64,000 nt of DNA from Sedimenticola selenatireducens DSM 17993. GTDB taxonomy: Bacteria; Pseudomonadota; Gammaproteobacteria; Chromatiales; Chromatiaceae. The notes beneath the pieces are model-generated. The model ran no database searches, had not been told where the DNA came from, and was given only the letters and a program-made list of their open reading frames with translations. The position numbers were made by a program, and so were the translations under genes. This document shows positions 45,135 to 53,968 of this stretch, in pieces; position 1 is the first letter of the stretch; every line of letters begins with the position of its first letter. The stretch spans positions 171,075 through 235,074 of the forward strand of contig NZ_ATZE01000009.1 in NCBI RefSeq assembly GCF_000428045.1. The letters run 5' to 3'.

Positions 45135-45827
45135 TATCCGTTCATAGTCCCGGATTACTATTCAATATTCCTGATTGCCCATCACACAGCCGCATATGGA
45201 ATACAGCATGGCAGCGAATGATTGGTTATTGCACATGCCTCATCAGTGCAGCCAATCTGCCGGGGGCGCCTTGGCGGTGGCCCGTATCCGGTCGTGGCTG
45301 AGTCCGGTGGTTAATCAGGCCAACTTTACGACCCTTGAAAACTATCTCCAGGGGGGCAATGACAATTCTGTGACACAGGTTGCTGCCGCCATCTTTGTGA
45401 TTGGGCTTGAATACCCAGTGAATAACTGAGGATTGTTTGGCTGGACAGAGCGCAATGATGATTGCATGTTGGTTGGACTGAACCGTTGGATAGCCTTTAC
45501 CACATGTTTGTGGCCTGATGATGTGAGTGACAAGGGTTTGGTGATCCACCGCCCATTTACTGTAACAACTGAATTGGAGTAGATATGTTATGTGATTGAA
45601 GTAGGAGCAGTCGCTGAGCGGGTTTTCAATAATACGGCACCTGTTGCGGGGACATAGTGGATTAACTCTATGCTTGGGCATAGGAATTGTAGATTTGCAT
45701 TGGGATTCTGTTTGTAAGGCCGACCTTATCAGATGGTCAATATGCCAGTCAGAGCAATGCCGGAGGAGGGTGAAGTTGTGCTGTGAGAATCCCCTGTTTA
45801 ACTTTTGTACATTGAGGAGAGGGAGAA
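45135..45827. other. Gene-poor stretch before rpfF
   Basis: This 693-base stretch has only weak reading frames. One plus-strand frame (45175-45429, 84 codons) has no recognisable domain, and a minus-strand frame over the same bases looks no better. It may hold a decayed gene and the rpfF promoter region. A good ribosome-binding site (GAGGAGAGGGAG) lies just before the rpfF ATG. Confidence 0.5.
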
Positions 45828-46736
45828 ATGAAACAGCAAAAAATCAAAGTGGCAAATCCCCGGGGATTGACACATGTGGAAGTGGAATTTGATCCGGCCT
45901 ACCATGCCGTTTGGGCCAGGTTAAACTTTCCTGACCGCCCCTGTATCAGCACCGGACTCATCAGGGACCTGCAACAGGTCCAGGCGCTGGTCTCATCCAT
46001 TGCCAGGAAAGGCTATGAGTCCGATGATCCCAATAGACTGCGATATCAGATACTGAGTTCGAGCCTTCCGGGAGTATTCTGTCTGGGTGGCGATCTGGAG
46101 CTGTTTATTCAGCTGATCCGGGAGAATGACCGGGCCAGGCTTGCCGCCTATGCCAAGGATTGTATTGATATTCTCTACGCTTCGTTTAGTGGATATGGAT
46201 TGCCGTTTACTACCATTGCCCTGGTTCAGGGGGAGACGCTCGGTGGCGGTTTTGAGGCGGCACTCGCAGCGAATGTGCTGATTGCTGAAAAAAGTGCAAA
46301 ATTCGGTTTTCCTGAAACCGTATTCGGCATGTTTCCAGGAATGGGGGCGTTCAGCTTCCTGGCGCGGCGTATTGCTCCGGCTATCGCCAAGCGCATCATT
46401 GCCAGTGGCAAGGTCTATACGGCCGACGAGCTGTTTGAATTAGGCGTCGTGGATAAGGTAGTGAGTGATGGCAAGGGGGTTGAGGCAGTGCATGAATTCA
46501 TTCGCCATCAGCAGGTACGCAGCACCGGTTTCGAGGGATTGGAACGGGTGGTGGAGCAGTTTAACCCCCTCTCCTACAACGAGTTGATGGATGTGGTCAA
46601 TATCTGGGTGGAGACTGCCATGCAGCTGTCGGAGAAAAATCTGCGTTTAATGGAGTATCTGGTGAATGCTCAGAACAAACGCTGGACACCGCCGCGCAGG
46701 TCAGCCCGCGAATTCAGACAGGCGAATTTTGGATGA
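45828..46736 (+). CDS. rpfF: DSF synthase RpfF (crotonase-family enoyl-CoA hydratase/thioesterase)
   Basis: RpfF makes cis-2-unsaturated fatty-acid signals (DSF) from 3-hydroxyacyl-ACP by dehydration and thioester cleavage. The 302-residue product has the crotonase fold. The two catalytic glutamates sit at the expected 20-residue spacing: Glu143 in LGGGFEAALAANV and Glu163 in FGFPETVFGMFPGMGAFSFLARR. The FPGMGAFSFLARR segment is typical of RpfF rather than of catabolic hydratases. rpfC lies next to it in convergent orientation, with rpfG 7 kb away, supporting the assignment. Confidence 0.92.
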   Translation: MKQQKIKVANPRGLTHVEVEFDPAYHAVWARLNFPDRPCISTGLIRDLQQVQALVSSIARKGYESDDPNRLRYQILSSSLPGVFCLGGDLELFIQLIRENDRARLAAYAKDCIDILYASFSGYGLPFTTIALVQGETLGGGFEAALAANVLIAEKSAKFGFPETVFGMFPGMGAFSFLARRIAPAIAKRIIASGKVYTADELFELGVVDKVVSDGKGVEAVHEFIRHQQVRSTGFEGLERVVEQFNPLSYNELMDVVNIWVETAMQLSEKNLRLMEYLVNAQNKRWTPPRRSAREFRQANFG

Positions 46737-46802
46737 GCCTGGCAGGTGGCCTGCATTGTTTTCGATGACCCCGTCCCAGTAATATGGGGATGTTGACCTG
46801 GC

Positions 46803-46968
46803 TAGGAGCCTGTCGGACTTAACACTGATCTACTGCGGAAAAGCCGGATTTGGCCATATTTTCCGATCTTCCTCGTTGAATAGGCCCACTATTCGCCTCG
46901 AAAGATTAAAAAATATGTCTCAAATCGGCTTTCCCTCGCTACGATCGGTCAAGCCCGACAGACTCCTA
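46803..46968. repeat. 166-bp near-perfect hairpin between rpfF and rpfC
   Basis: The outer arms TAGGAGCCTGTCGGACTT and AAGCCCGACAGACTCCTA are inverted with two mismatches. Inner arms continue (GGAAAAGCCGG...TTTG with CAAA..CGGCTTTCC). The centre is AATAG-GCCCA-CTATT at 46879-46893, exactly at the midpoint. The whole element folds as one long stem and lies between the convergent rpfF and rpfC ends. Confidence 0.85.
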
Positions 46969-46979
46969 GTGGATCATCC

Positions 46980-47028
46980 TGCAGGAGCGGTTTCGGCCGT
47001 AAAATTTGCGGATCAAGCCGCTCCTGCA
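46980..47028. repeat. AGGAGCGG/CCGCTCCT hairpin
   Basis: TGCAGGAGCGG (46980-46990) is perfectly inverted as CCGCTCCTGCA (47018-47028), directly beside the 166-bp hairpin. It belongs to the same loose family as 26431-26478 and 62718-62784. Confidence 0.8.
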
Positions 47029-47112
47029 ATTGTGTTCCCTGCTGGGGTAGCCTGTAACCGGGACACAGCCTTTTTATTGGGTGTTGTGGAGAGGTTTGTC
47101 AGGCGTGGCCGT

Positions 47113-49683
47113 TTAACGTTGTGGACCGAGATGGGGTGGTGGATTCTCAAGCAGTCGTGTGAATTCGCTGACCCCCTGGTGGAATGCCGTCCGCAGGCAA
47201 TCTACCTGCACCAGTCCCTGTCCGGGTAGCTCATCTTCCGGAAGCTGTTCTGCACAGAGCGCCTGTGCCTGTAGTCTGATGAGACCAAGATTGGCTGCTG
47301 AGCCCTTGAGCGCGTGTGCGGATGTACTGAATTGTTTTGGGTTATTGGAGGCAGCTGCCTCTGACATGGTGTTAATAAGTTGCTCACCGTCCAGTTTCAA
47401 CTTGTTAAGCAGGCGTTCCAGAAAGCCCTGGTCCGGGGCAAGCAGATAGAGTTCCTCAATGGTTTCAAGGTCCAGTATGGATTCAGCATCCGCTGCTTTA
47501 GGTAATTCATTCGCGGGTTGTACGGGTAGTTGCGACTGACTGTCCGTCACGGATAGCTGAATTACCTGATACAGACGTTGAGCTGAAACAGGCTTGGTAA
47601 GAAACCATTTTATTCCCGCCTCCTCACACTGTTTACGACTTTCGATAGTGGCATTTGCAGTGAGTATAATAAATGGCGTTGTATTGTCAGGATGGGCAAA
47701 ACGGAACATCTTAAATGCATCAAGTCCACCCAGGTGAGGCATCTGCATATCGACGATTACCAGGTCATAACGGCGGGTTTCCAGCGCATCCAGTAATTCC
47801 TGACCGTCTTCCACCTGTTGATATTGGTGGCCCGCCTGCTGGAGCATGCGGCCCAGTACCAGTCGGTTGATGGCATTGTCCTCTGCAACCAGTATTTCCA
47901 GGGCAGTTTGTGACGGCGCATGGACCGGAGCGCTGGAATCGACAGTGTGAATGTCATTGCCCTCGAAATCCGCTACCTGTGCTGCGTGCAGTATGTTGAA
48001 CAGATGGACTTTATCCAGAGGATTTTGCAGGATCTGTACGCGTTTTTTGATTGCGTATGGCATCAGGTTCAGCTGCTGCCTGTCGCCATTATGCAGTAAC
48101 AGGATAGATGTTCCGTGATATTCCCGGCCGTGCAAAATATGGTCGATACAATCGATCGTATGCTGATCGTAAGATGCCTCTTCAAACAGCAATAAATGAT
48201 AGGGGCGGGACTCCTTGGCGGCGATTTTTAGTTTGCCGACTGCATCGTTGATGTCAGGGCTGTGGTCAACCGGTACGCCCCAGCCGCGCAGACTGTGTGT
48301 GGCACTGGTTTCGATGGACTCATCCAGGGTTGTAATGCGCAACACCCGGCAGGCCTGCATTGACCGCATTTCATCGTCTGTTACGATTTTTTTCTGTGCC
48401 TGGAATTCGAGCTCGAACCAGAACAGGCTGCCTCTGCCAGGATCGCTTTTCAGGCCGATATTACCGCCCATCAGCTCGACCAGTTGCTTGGCGATGGTGG
48501 TTCCCAACCCTGTCCCGCCAAAGCGACGAGTGGTACTGCCATCCGCTTGTGTGAACTTCTCGAAGATTTTTTCCTGCATCTCCTCGGGTATTCCGATCCC
48601 GGTATCGATAACCTCAAAACGGACAACTTTTCCAGTACCTTCTTCCCGTATCCTGGTGCAGCGAAGTTCGATATGTCCGGTATCGGTAAATTTAATGGCA
48701 TTTCCAATCAGGTTAATCAATACTTGGCGGAGATGAAGCGGATCTCCGGTAACACGAAACGGAATTGCCGGATCAATATGGGAGTACAGTTGTACTTTTC
48801 TTGTGTTGACCTGCGGTGAGAGCATTTTAATTGTACTGTTGATCAAGGCATAGAGATCGAATGCCGTGTTTTCAATTTCCAGTTTTCCGGCTTCTATTTT
48901 GGAGATATCAAGAATGTCTTCTATCAGGCGCAGCAAGGTGTGTCCGGAGGTATATATGGTATCGACATATTCCCGCTCCATCTGATTCAGGTCACATGTC
49001 TTGAGCAGCTCGCCGGTGCCGATAATTCCATTCAGCGGTGTTCTGATCTCATGGCTCATGCGTGCAAGAAATTCACTTTTGGCATGATTGGCGGCTTCTG
49101 CGCGTCGACGCTCCTGATGAATACGTTTGGTCAACTTTGCCGCATAGCCTGGCAGGACAATCAATGAGACAAGTAACCCAATCCCCAAGGGCAGATTTTC
49201 CCGCCAGTAGGGCGTGAAGGCGATAACCATGCTGAAGCCGATAACCGACAGTGCCCCGGAAAGATAGAGGTATTTTTCACCATAACGAAAGCCATTACCA
49301 AACGTAACCCAGAGATACACGGCATACCAGGGAGCGCCCAGTTCACCGGTGATCGCAAGTCCGAAGCTGAAGGCGGATACATCCGCGACAATTCCGATTA
49401 TTCTGCGAACCGGAGATTTGTCCGGCCAGGCCAGTATCGATATGAACAGGGAGGAGGAGAGAATGATAAAAAGTGAAATGAAAGTGAGTGTAAAATACCA
49501 GTCTTGTACTGCCTCGGAAGTGGAAGGGCCAGAGGCCAGGATATAGACCAGCAGAACGACCTGGATAATAATCCGTACCGCGGCCTGCTCGTGCTCACTG
49601 TCCGGCCGGCTGTTCAATCTATGGGCGAGATTACGAAATCCGGTCTCTATCGCACCATGGATGGATGTGGGATTGCTATTCAT
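47113..49683 (-). CDS. rpfC: DSF sensor hybrid histidine kinase RpfC
   Basis: An 856-residue inner-membrane sensor for the RpfF signal. Residues 1-185 hold an N-terminal cytosolic segment and about five membrane helices with the RpfC-type motif LWVTFGNGFRYG. The kinase core follows with phospho-acceptor His211 in ARMSHEIRTPLNG and the ATP-binding N, G1 and G2 boxes (LINLIGNAIKF; DTGIGIP; GGTGLGT). Then come a degenerate REC-like region, a receiver with Asp645 (LVIVDMQMP) and a C-terminal Hpt with His790 (SAHALKGSAANLG). Phosphate would pass on to RpfG. Confidence 0.92.
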   Translation of the reverse strand: MNSNPTSIHGAIETGFRNLAHRLNSRPDSEHEQAAVRIIIQVVLLVYILASGPSTSEAVQDWYFTLTFISLFIILSSSLFISILAWPDKSPVRRIIGIVADVSAFSFGLAITGELGAPWYAVYLWVTFGNGFRYGEKYLYLSGALSVIGFSMVIAFTPYWRENLPLGIGLLVSLIVLPGYAAKLTKRIHQERRRAEAANHAKSEFLARMSHEIRTPLNGIIGTGELLKTCDLNQMEREYVDTIYTSGHTLLRLIEDILDISKIEAGKLEIENTAFDLYALINSTIKMLSPQVNTRKVQLYSHIDPAIPFRVTGDPLHLRQVLINLIGNAIKFTDTGHIELRCTRIREEGTGKVVRFEVIDTGIGIPEEMQEKIFEKFTQADGSTTRRFGGTGLGTTIAKQLVELMGGNIGLKSDPGRGSLFWFELEFQAQKKIVTDDEMRSMQACRVLRITTLDESIETSATHSLRGWGVPVDHSPDINDAVGKLKIAAKESRPYHLLLFEEASYDQHTIDCIDHILHGREYHGTSILLLHNGDRQQLNLMPYAIKKRVQILQNPLDKVHLFNILHAAQVADFEGNDIHTVDSSAPVHAPSQTALEILVAEDNAINRLVLGRMLQQAGHQYQQVEDGQELLDALETRRYDLVIVDMQMPHLGGLDAFKMFRFAHPDNTTPFIILTANATIESRKQCEEAGIKWFLTKPVSAQRLYQVIQLSVTDSQSQLPVQPANELPKAADAESILDLETIEELYLLAPDQGFLERLLNKLKLDGEQLINTMSEAAASNNPKQFSTSAHALKGSAANLGLIRLQAQALCAEQLPEDELPGQGLVQVDCLRTAFHQGVSEFTRLLENPPPHLGPQR

Positions 49684-49765
49684 AATTGGGTGATGATACA
49701 GTGGCTTGAAGTGTCACCGACAGCAAATCCAGCCTATTTCAAAAATCTAAACGGAAGCATATCTC

Positions 49766-50017
49766 ATGGCCATGGACATTGAAACAATAGTTAAAACAGC
49801 GATCGCAAATCAAAAAATGATTGATGTAGACTCGATCGCATTGGAGACGTCTTTGCAGGATCTTGGCGTTACCTCACTGGATGCGATCACCATTGTCTAT
49901 GAGGTGGAAGAGATTTGCGATATTGAAGTGCCCAATGATGAGCTGGAGAGCCTCAGAAGTGTTCAGGATATTGTTGCAGGCGTTCATTCTCTATTGAATA
50001 AGAAAGCCGGGGCATGA
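49766..50017 (+). CDS. Dedicated acyl carrier protein in the Rpf locus
   Basis: An 83-residue acidic four-helix ACP. The phosphopantetheine Ser37 lies in LGVTSLDAIT, where the usual Asp before the Ser is Thr. It is not the housekeeping AcpP, which normally sits with fabD/fabG/fabF. GGAAG precedes the ATG. It overlaps the ketosynthase gene by four bases and is divergent from rpfC across only 82 bases. Confidence 0.9.
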   Translation: MAMDIETIVKTAIANQKMIDVDSIALETSLQDLGVTSLDAITIVYEVEEICDIEVPNDELESLRSVQDIVAGVHSLLNKKAGA

Positions 50018-51219
50018 ATGATCGGGTAGTGATCACCGGTCTCGGATCGGTGTCAGCGCTGGGTCTCAATACAGACCAGTTCTGGTCCTCTGTAAAAGAG
50101 GGGCGGAGCGGCATTTTGCCATTAACAGGATTTGATAACGCAGGGCTGAAAATCAACCTGGGGGCTCAGGTTCGGGCATTTGATCCGACTGTCCACTTTT
50201 TCAGCAAGGATGTTCCTCTCCTCGACCGCTACAGTCAGTTTGCTCTCGTGGCATGCCGGGAGGCTATTGATCAGGCCGGCTTGGCAGCGGCCTCCCTGGG
50301 CGGTGCGGCCGCGGTTATAGGTACCGGTTGTGGCGGTAAAGAGACGGATGAGGCCACATATGATCATCTCTACAGACAACAGAAAACCCGCGCCCATCCA
50401 TTTACTATCCCCAAGGGGATGCCCAGCGCGGCGGCAAGCCAGGTAAGCATGCAGTTGTCCATTGCCGGGCCGGTATTTACGGTCTCCAGCGCCTGTTCAT
50501 CGGCCAATCATGCCATTGCCCAGGCTGCGCTGCTGATCCGTGCCGGCGTTGTGGATGTTGCCATAGCCGGTGGCACGGATGCACCATTCACCTATGGATT
50601 ATTAAAGGCTTGGGAAGCGTTGCGGGTAGTCTCCAGCGACAACTGTCGGCCATTCTCGGCGGACCGTAGTGGTCTGGTGTTGGGAGAAGGGGCTGGTATG
50701 GTGGTGCTTGAGTCGGAGCGACATGCAAAAGGTCGTGGCGCATCTATTCTTGTGCGGCTCGCAGGCTCGGGTATGTCGGCGGATGCAGGCCATATTACTG
50801 ACCCGTCTGCCGAGGGGGCGGCACGTGCCATTCAGGCTGCACTCAAGGATGCAGGACTGAACAGTCAGGATGTGGATTATGTGAATGCGCATGGCACCGG
50901 TACCATGGCTAATGATCGTACTGAAACCGAGGCGCTGCATCGGGTGTTCGGTTCGGATGTAAAATCCCTGATGGTTTCATCCACCAAGTCGATGCACGGA
51001 CATGCGCTGGGCGCTTCGGGTGGTCTGGAGTTTGTCGCGACCGTACTGGCACTCTGTGAAGGGGTTATTCCCCCGACTATCAATTTTACCCGGCCAGGTG
51101 AGGGTTGCGATCTGGATTATGTGCCGAATACCGCAAGAGAGAAAGATATCCACGTGGCGATCTCAAACTCTTTTGCGTTTGGCGGGCTCAACGCGGTTCA
51201 AGTGCTTCAAGCGGTATAA
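50014..51219 (+). CDS. Beta-ketoacyl-ACP synthase (KAS II-like)
   Basis: A 401-residue thiolase-fold condensing enzyme with the complete Cys-His-His triad: Cys161 in VSSACSSANHA, His293 in NAHGTGT and His328 in KSMHGHALGA. Such enzymes elongate acyl-ACP with malonyl-ACP by decarboxylative condensation. Coupling to the dedicated ACP (overlapping ATGA) and placement inside the rpf locus suggest a role in making or lengthening the signal precursor, which is an inference. A polyketide or aryl-polyene role is less likely because no other such genes are present. Confidence 0.93.
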   Translation: MNDRVVITGLGSVSALGLNTDQFWSSVKEGRSGILPLTGFDNAGLKINLGAQVRAFDPTVHFFSKDVPLLDRYSQFALVACREAIDQAGLAAASLGGAAAVIGTGCGGKETDEATYDHLYRQQKTRAHPFTIPKGMPSAAASQVSMQLSIAGPVFTVSSACSSANHAIAQAALLIRAGVVDVAIAGGTDAPFTYGLLKAWEALRVVSSDNCRPFSADRSGLVLGEGAGMVVLESERHAKGRGASILVRLAGSGMSADAGHITDPSAEGAARAIQAALKDAGLNSQDVDYVNAHGTGTMANDRTETEALHRVFGSDVKSLMVSSTKSMHGHALGASGGLEFVATVLALCEGVIPPTINFTRPGEGCDLDYVPNTAREKDIHVAISNSFAFGGLNAVQVLQAV

Positions 51220-51304
51220 GCTGGGTTTGCAGGTAAGCAGCACAGGGCACCCCGCACCTGTGTCGTGCTGTTTGGTCTGGAGGGGGCGCTACGTATTCAC
51301 CTTT

Positions 51305-52363
51305 TCACTGCTTGCGATACAGGTAGTGGCCATTACCGAAGAACTCTCCCGACTGGGGTGCAAAGAGTACAACCTTGCAGACGCTGAAGTAGTTGTTCCA
51401 GTAGCGGATATCCTCTTCTGAAAGAAGTGACTCATGTAGCTGTTCAATCTGTTCCCAGAATCGACGGTGCCATTCGTCGATGGTGCGCCAGTAGTTCATG
51501 CCATTGATGTATACGCCGAGTTCCGGCGTGAGATGCCGATGCTGATTTAACATTTCCTGATGTGGCCAGACTCGTCCGCCGGGAAAGTAGGCCCCCACCG
51601 GGGTTTCCCTGGCATTGAAATATTGTGGAAAAACCGGCTGTGAGACAATCAGGTGCAGAAACACCCGGCCGCCCGGTTTTAACAGGGATGCCATGAGGTT
51701 AAAAATGGCATCCAGATTGTTCACCTGCTCAAATACCGCGATCGAGATCACCAGGTCGTAGGCTGCAAGGCCCAGCTCTTCCGGCGGGATATTGCTGATG
51801 TCGTTTTCAATCAGTGTAAGATTTGCCTTGCTAAAAAGATGGTCGCCATCCTGCTGCTTGCTGCGTATATAGTCCGCCTGTGTCTTGCTGGCGGTAATGG
51901 TCACCACCTCAACATTCGGAAAGTGTTTGAACAGATAGGCTTCGAAGGAGCCAAATCCACAACCGATGTTGAGTATCCTTTCATTCCCGCAGATCTGGGC
52001 CCGCTCGCAAATCAGTCGGAACTTCTCCTCCTGTGCCTGTTCCAGGGTGGCGCTGCTTCGCAGGACCTGGTGGGACGTCTCGCCATAGTAGGCCATGGAA
52101 TAGGCCATGTAGTCATGATCGAGAAAGGACTGGAAAAACTCCAGGGGCTGGTCGTAGTGTACCGACATGAGTTCGTCGGTTTCTTCCCAGGTCGGTCCCT
52201 GGTCGGTAGTGATGCCAAATGCCGCAAGCGTGTGTTTTTTGTCCGCTTCGCGTCGATATTCCTGCGTGAAGTATCGGGTCAATCTCTCTTCGTAGAGCCG
52301 CAGTTCATTTGAGCCGTATGGGTGTATGCCGGATTTTTGAAGCTTTCGACTAAGTGGATTCAT
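51305..52363 (-). CDS. Cyclopropane-fatty-acid-synthase-like SAM methyltransferase
   Basis: A 352-residue member of the CFA/mycolate cyclopropanase family, which adds a methyl or methylene group to unsaturated acyl chains. Visible are the HYD element (VHYDQP), the acyl-contact stretch YMAYSMAYYG, the SAM loop LNIGCGFGS (Gly134-Cys135-Gly136), ISIAVFEQV, LHLIVSQ, and the C-terminal NNYFSVCKVV. The Cys usual in the YSCAYW position of E. coli CFA synthase is Met here, while the bicarbonate-site Glu, His and Tyr positions appear kept. It is the last gene of the minus-strand operon after rpfG and the REC-Hpt gene. Confidence 0.88.
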   Translation of the reverse strand: MNPLSRKLQKSGIHPYGSNELRLYEERLTRYFTQEYRREADKKHTLAAFGITTDQGPTWEETDELMSVHYDQPLEFFQSFLDHDYMAYSMAYYGETSHQVLRSSATLEQAQEEKFRLICERAQICGNERILNIGCGFGSFEAYLFKHFPNVEVVTITASKTQADYIRSKQQDGDHLFSKANLTLIENDISNIPPEELGLAAYDLVISIAVFEQVNNLDAIFNLMASLLKPGGRVFLHLIVSQPVFPQYFNARETPVGAYFPGGRVWPHQEMLNQHRHLTPELGVYINGMNYWRTIDEWHRRFWEQIEQLHESLLSEEDIRYWNNYFSVCKVVLFAPQSGEFFGNGHYLYRKQ

Positions 52364-52381
52364 GATTCAGCCCTAAGAAAT

Positions 52382-53959
52382 TTATTCCTTTCTGTAGGCT
52401 GAATTATTACCGTGAAAGAGGTGGTCGTGCAAGGCTTCTATGGTTGCAATGCGACAATTTTCTATCTCGTTTACCAAAGTATCCAGTTCGAAGCCAAATT
52501 CCATATCCTTGATTTTGGTAAGTCGGACTGCCATGCGATAAAGGTTGAGCGCACCCAGGTTGCCTGCTGTGTCTTTCAGCTTATGGCCATAATCCTGAAT
52601 TGATTTTATGTTATGGTTGGTGGCTGCCAGTTGAAGGCCCTTAATCAATGCAACGGTCTCCTTGTCAAACTGGTTGACCAGTTGCAACAGGAAGTCTTTC
52701 TCTTTTCCAAGTCGCTTCAGTTCATTAAGCTGGTGGGTGTCAAGAGTCAGGCTGTTGTCATGATAATGGGTTGAACCGGAGATAGTTGGATAGTCAAAAA
52801 TCTCATCATTATGGCCCTGGCTTGTCAGGTCGGTTGCCTGGGTGACTGTTTCCAACAGTCGCTGGGTTGAAATCGGCTTAACAATCAGGTGCTCAATGTC
52901 CGCAGCTTCACACGCCTGGATGGTCTGGGAGTTGGGTGAATCAAGCAGCAGAATGAAAGGTATCCACGGTTGATTAAGATGTGCAAAGCGGTAAAGCTTT
53001 ATCGCTTCTATGCCAGATATCTCGGGCATGTCAGCATCCAGAATAGCGAGATCGAAATGATGATTATCGAGTGCCTCCAGGATCTCCGTCGAGTCGCTGA
53101 CAATAAATGCCTGATGCCCGGCGTTGCCGAGAATTCTGTGGATTTTTCTGCATTCATTATGGCTACCGCCGGCAATTAGGATATCAAGCGGCTGCTGTCT
53201 TTTTTCGGTTTCATAATGATCAAGCAGCTGAACCACATTGTGGTGATGTATGGCGGTCTCACGGGCGTTATGAAGCGCCTTGAAGAGCAGGGTCTTGTCC
53301 AGTGGCGCGGATAGCATTCCGGAGTATCCCGCCATGTATAACTGCTCGGTCCGCGGTGGTAGGGTACTGCCGCCATAATAAATCAGGTACAGTGACTGTA
53401 ATGAGGGCTCTGCCCGAAGGGCAGTAGCGAACTGGCACTCTTCCATGTCCAGGCTGCTCTGGTCGACAAGTACCGTCTGAAAAGGTTTGCCTGTATCCGC
53501 TGATTCGATGAGCATGGCAAATGCCCGGGCGCTGCTACCAGCTTCAACAAAATTTACGCCCCATCCATTGAGATGATCGGATATTTCCCGTTTTGCCTTG
53601 TTACTTCCGGATAGCAGTAGTAGGCGAATGTTACCCAATTTGTCAGGTATGGACGTTTCCTGTCTATCTTGAAGAATCTCTGCGGGGGAGGCTGTTTTAT
53701 ATTTTTTGACGTTGTCCTCGCTATCCGTGCTCTTTTTCTGCTCGGAAACATGCGTTGGATTGCCGCCATTTATCTGTACAGTTATTACGCGGTATATAAT
53801 GACAATGCTGACCACGATAGCAGGCACCAGCATCCCTGGTGGGAGTTTTCCCAATACCATGAACAGGTCAAGGCATAGGACTCCCGCGATAATGCTGTAA
53901 CGCTCTGTGCCTTCATTTTTCATGGCAGTTCGCCGACATGTGATTTTTTGGCTATCCAT
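52382..53959 (-). CDS. Membrane REC-REC-Hpt protein without kinase (RpfC-like tail)
   Basis: A 525-residue protein. Two hydrophobic helices (about residues 22-37 and 42-60) anchor it. Two receiver-like domains follow (about 105-225 and 255-375), then a C-terminal Hpt with an intact His (YGHKLKDTAGNLGA). Both receivers keep an Asp (VLVDQ; LAILDADMP) but lack the N-terminal acidic pair (LLLSGS and IAGGSHN), so Mg binding is doubtful. The second receiver is clearly similar to the RpfC receiver (YRFAHLNQPWIPFILL; IVKPISTQRLLETV). No histidine-kinase core is present. It starts nine bases after the rpfG stop. Confidence 0.85.
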   Translation of the reverse strand: MDSQKITCRRTAMKNEGTERYSIIAGVLCLDLFMVLGKLPPGMLVPAIVVSIVIIYRVITVQINGGNPTHVSEQKKSTDSEDNVKKYKTASPAEILQDRQETSIPDKLGNIRLLLLSGSNKAKREISDHLNGWGVNFVEAGSSARAFAMLIESADTGKPFQTVLVDQSSLDMEECQFATALRAEPSLQSLYLIYYGGSTLPPRTEQLYMAGYSGMLSAPLDKTLLFKALHNARETAIHHHNVVQLLDHYETEKRQQPLDILIAGGSHNECRKIHRILGNAGHQAFIVSDSTEILEALDNHHFDLAILDADMPEISGIEAIKLYRFAHLNQPWIPFILLLDSPNSQTIQACEAADIEHLIVKPISTQRLLETVTQATDLTSQGHNDEIFDYPTISGSTHYHDNSLTLDTHQLNELKRLGKEKDFLLQLVNQFDKETVALIKGLQLAATNHNIKSIQDYGHKLKDTAGNLGALNLYRMAVRLTKIKDMEFGFELDTLVNEIENCRIATIEALHDHLFHGNNSAYRKE

Positions 53960-53968
53960 AGCACCGGT

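Noticed and set aside
45175..45681. Short frames on both strands in the hrpB-rpfF gap
   Set aside because: Neither has a recognisable domain or a convincing ribosome-binding site, and they overlap each other. They are mentioned only within the gene-poor stretch.
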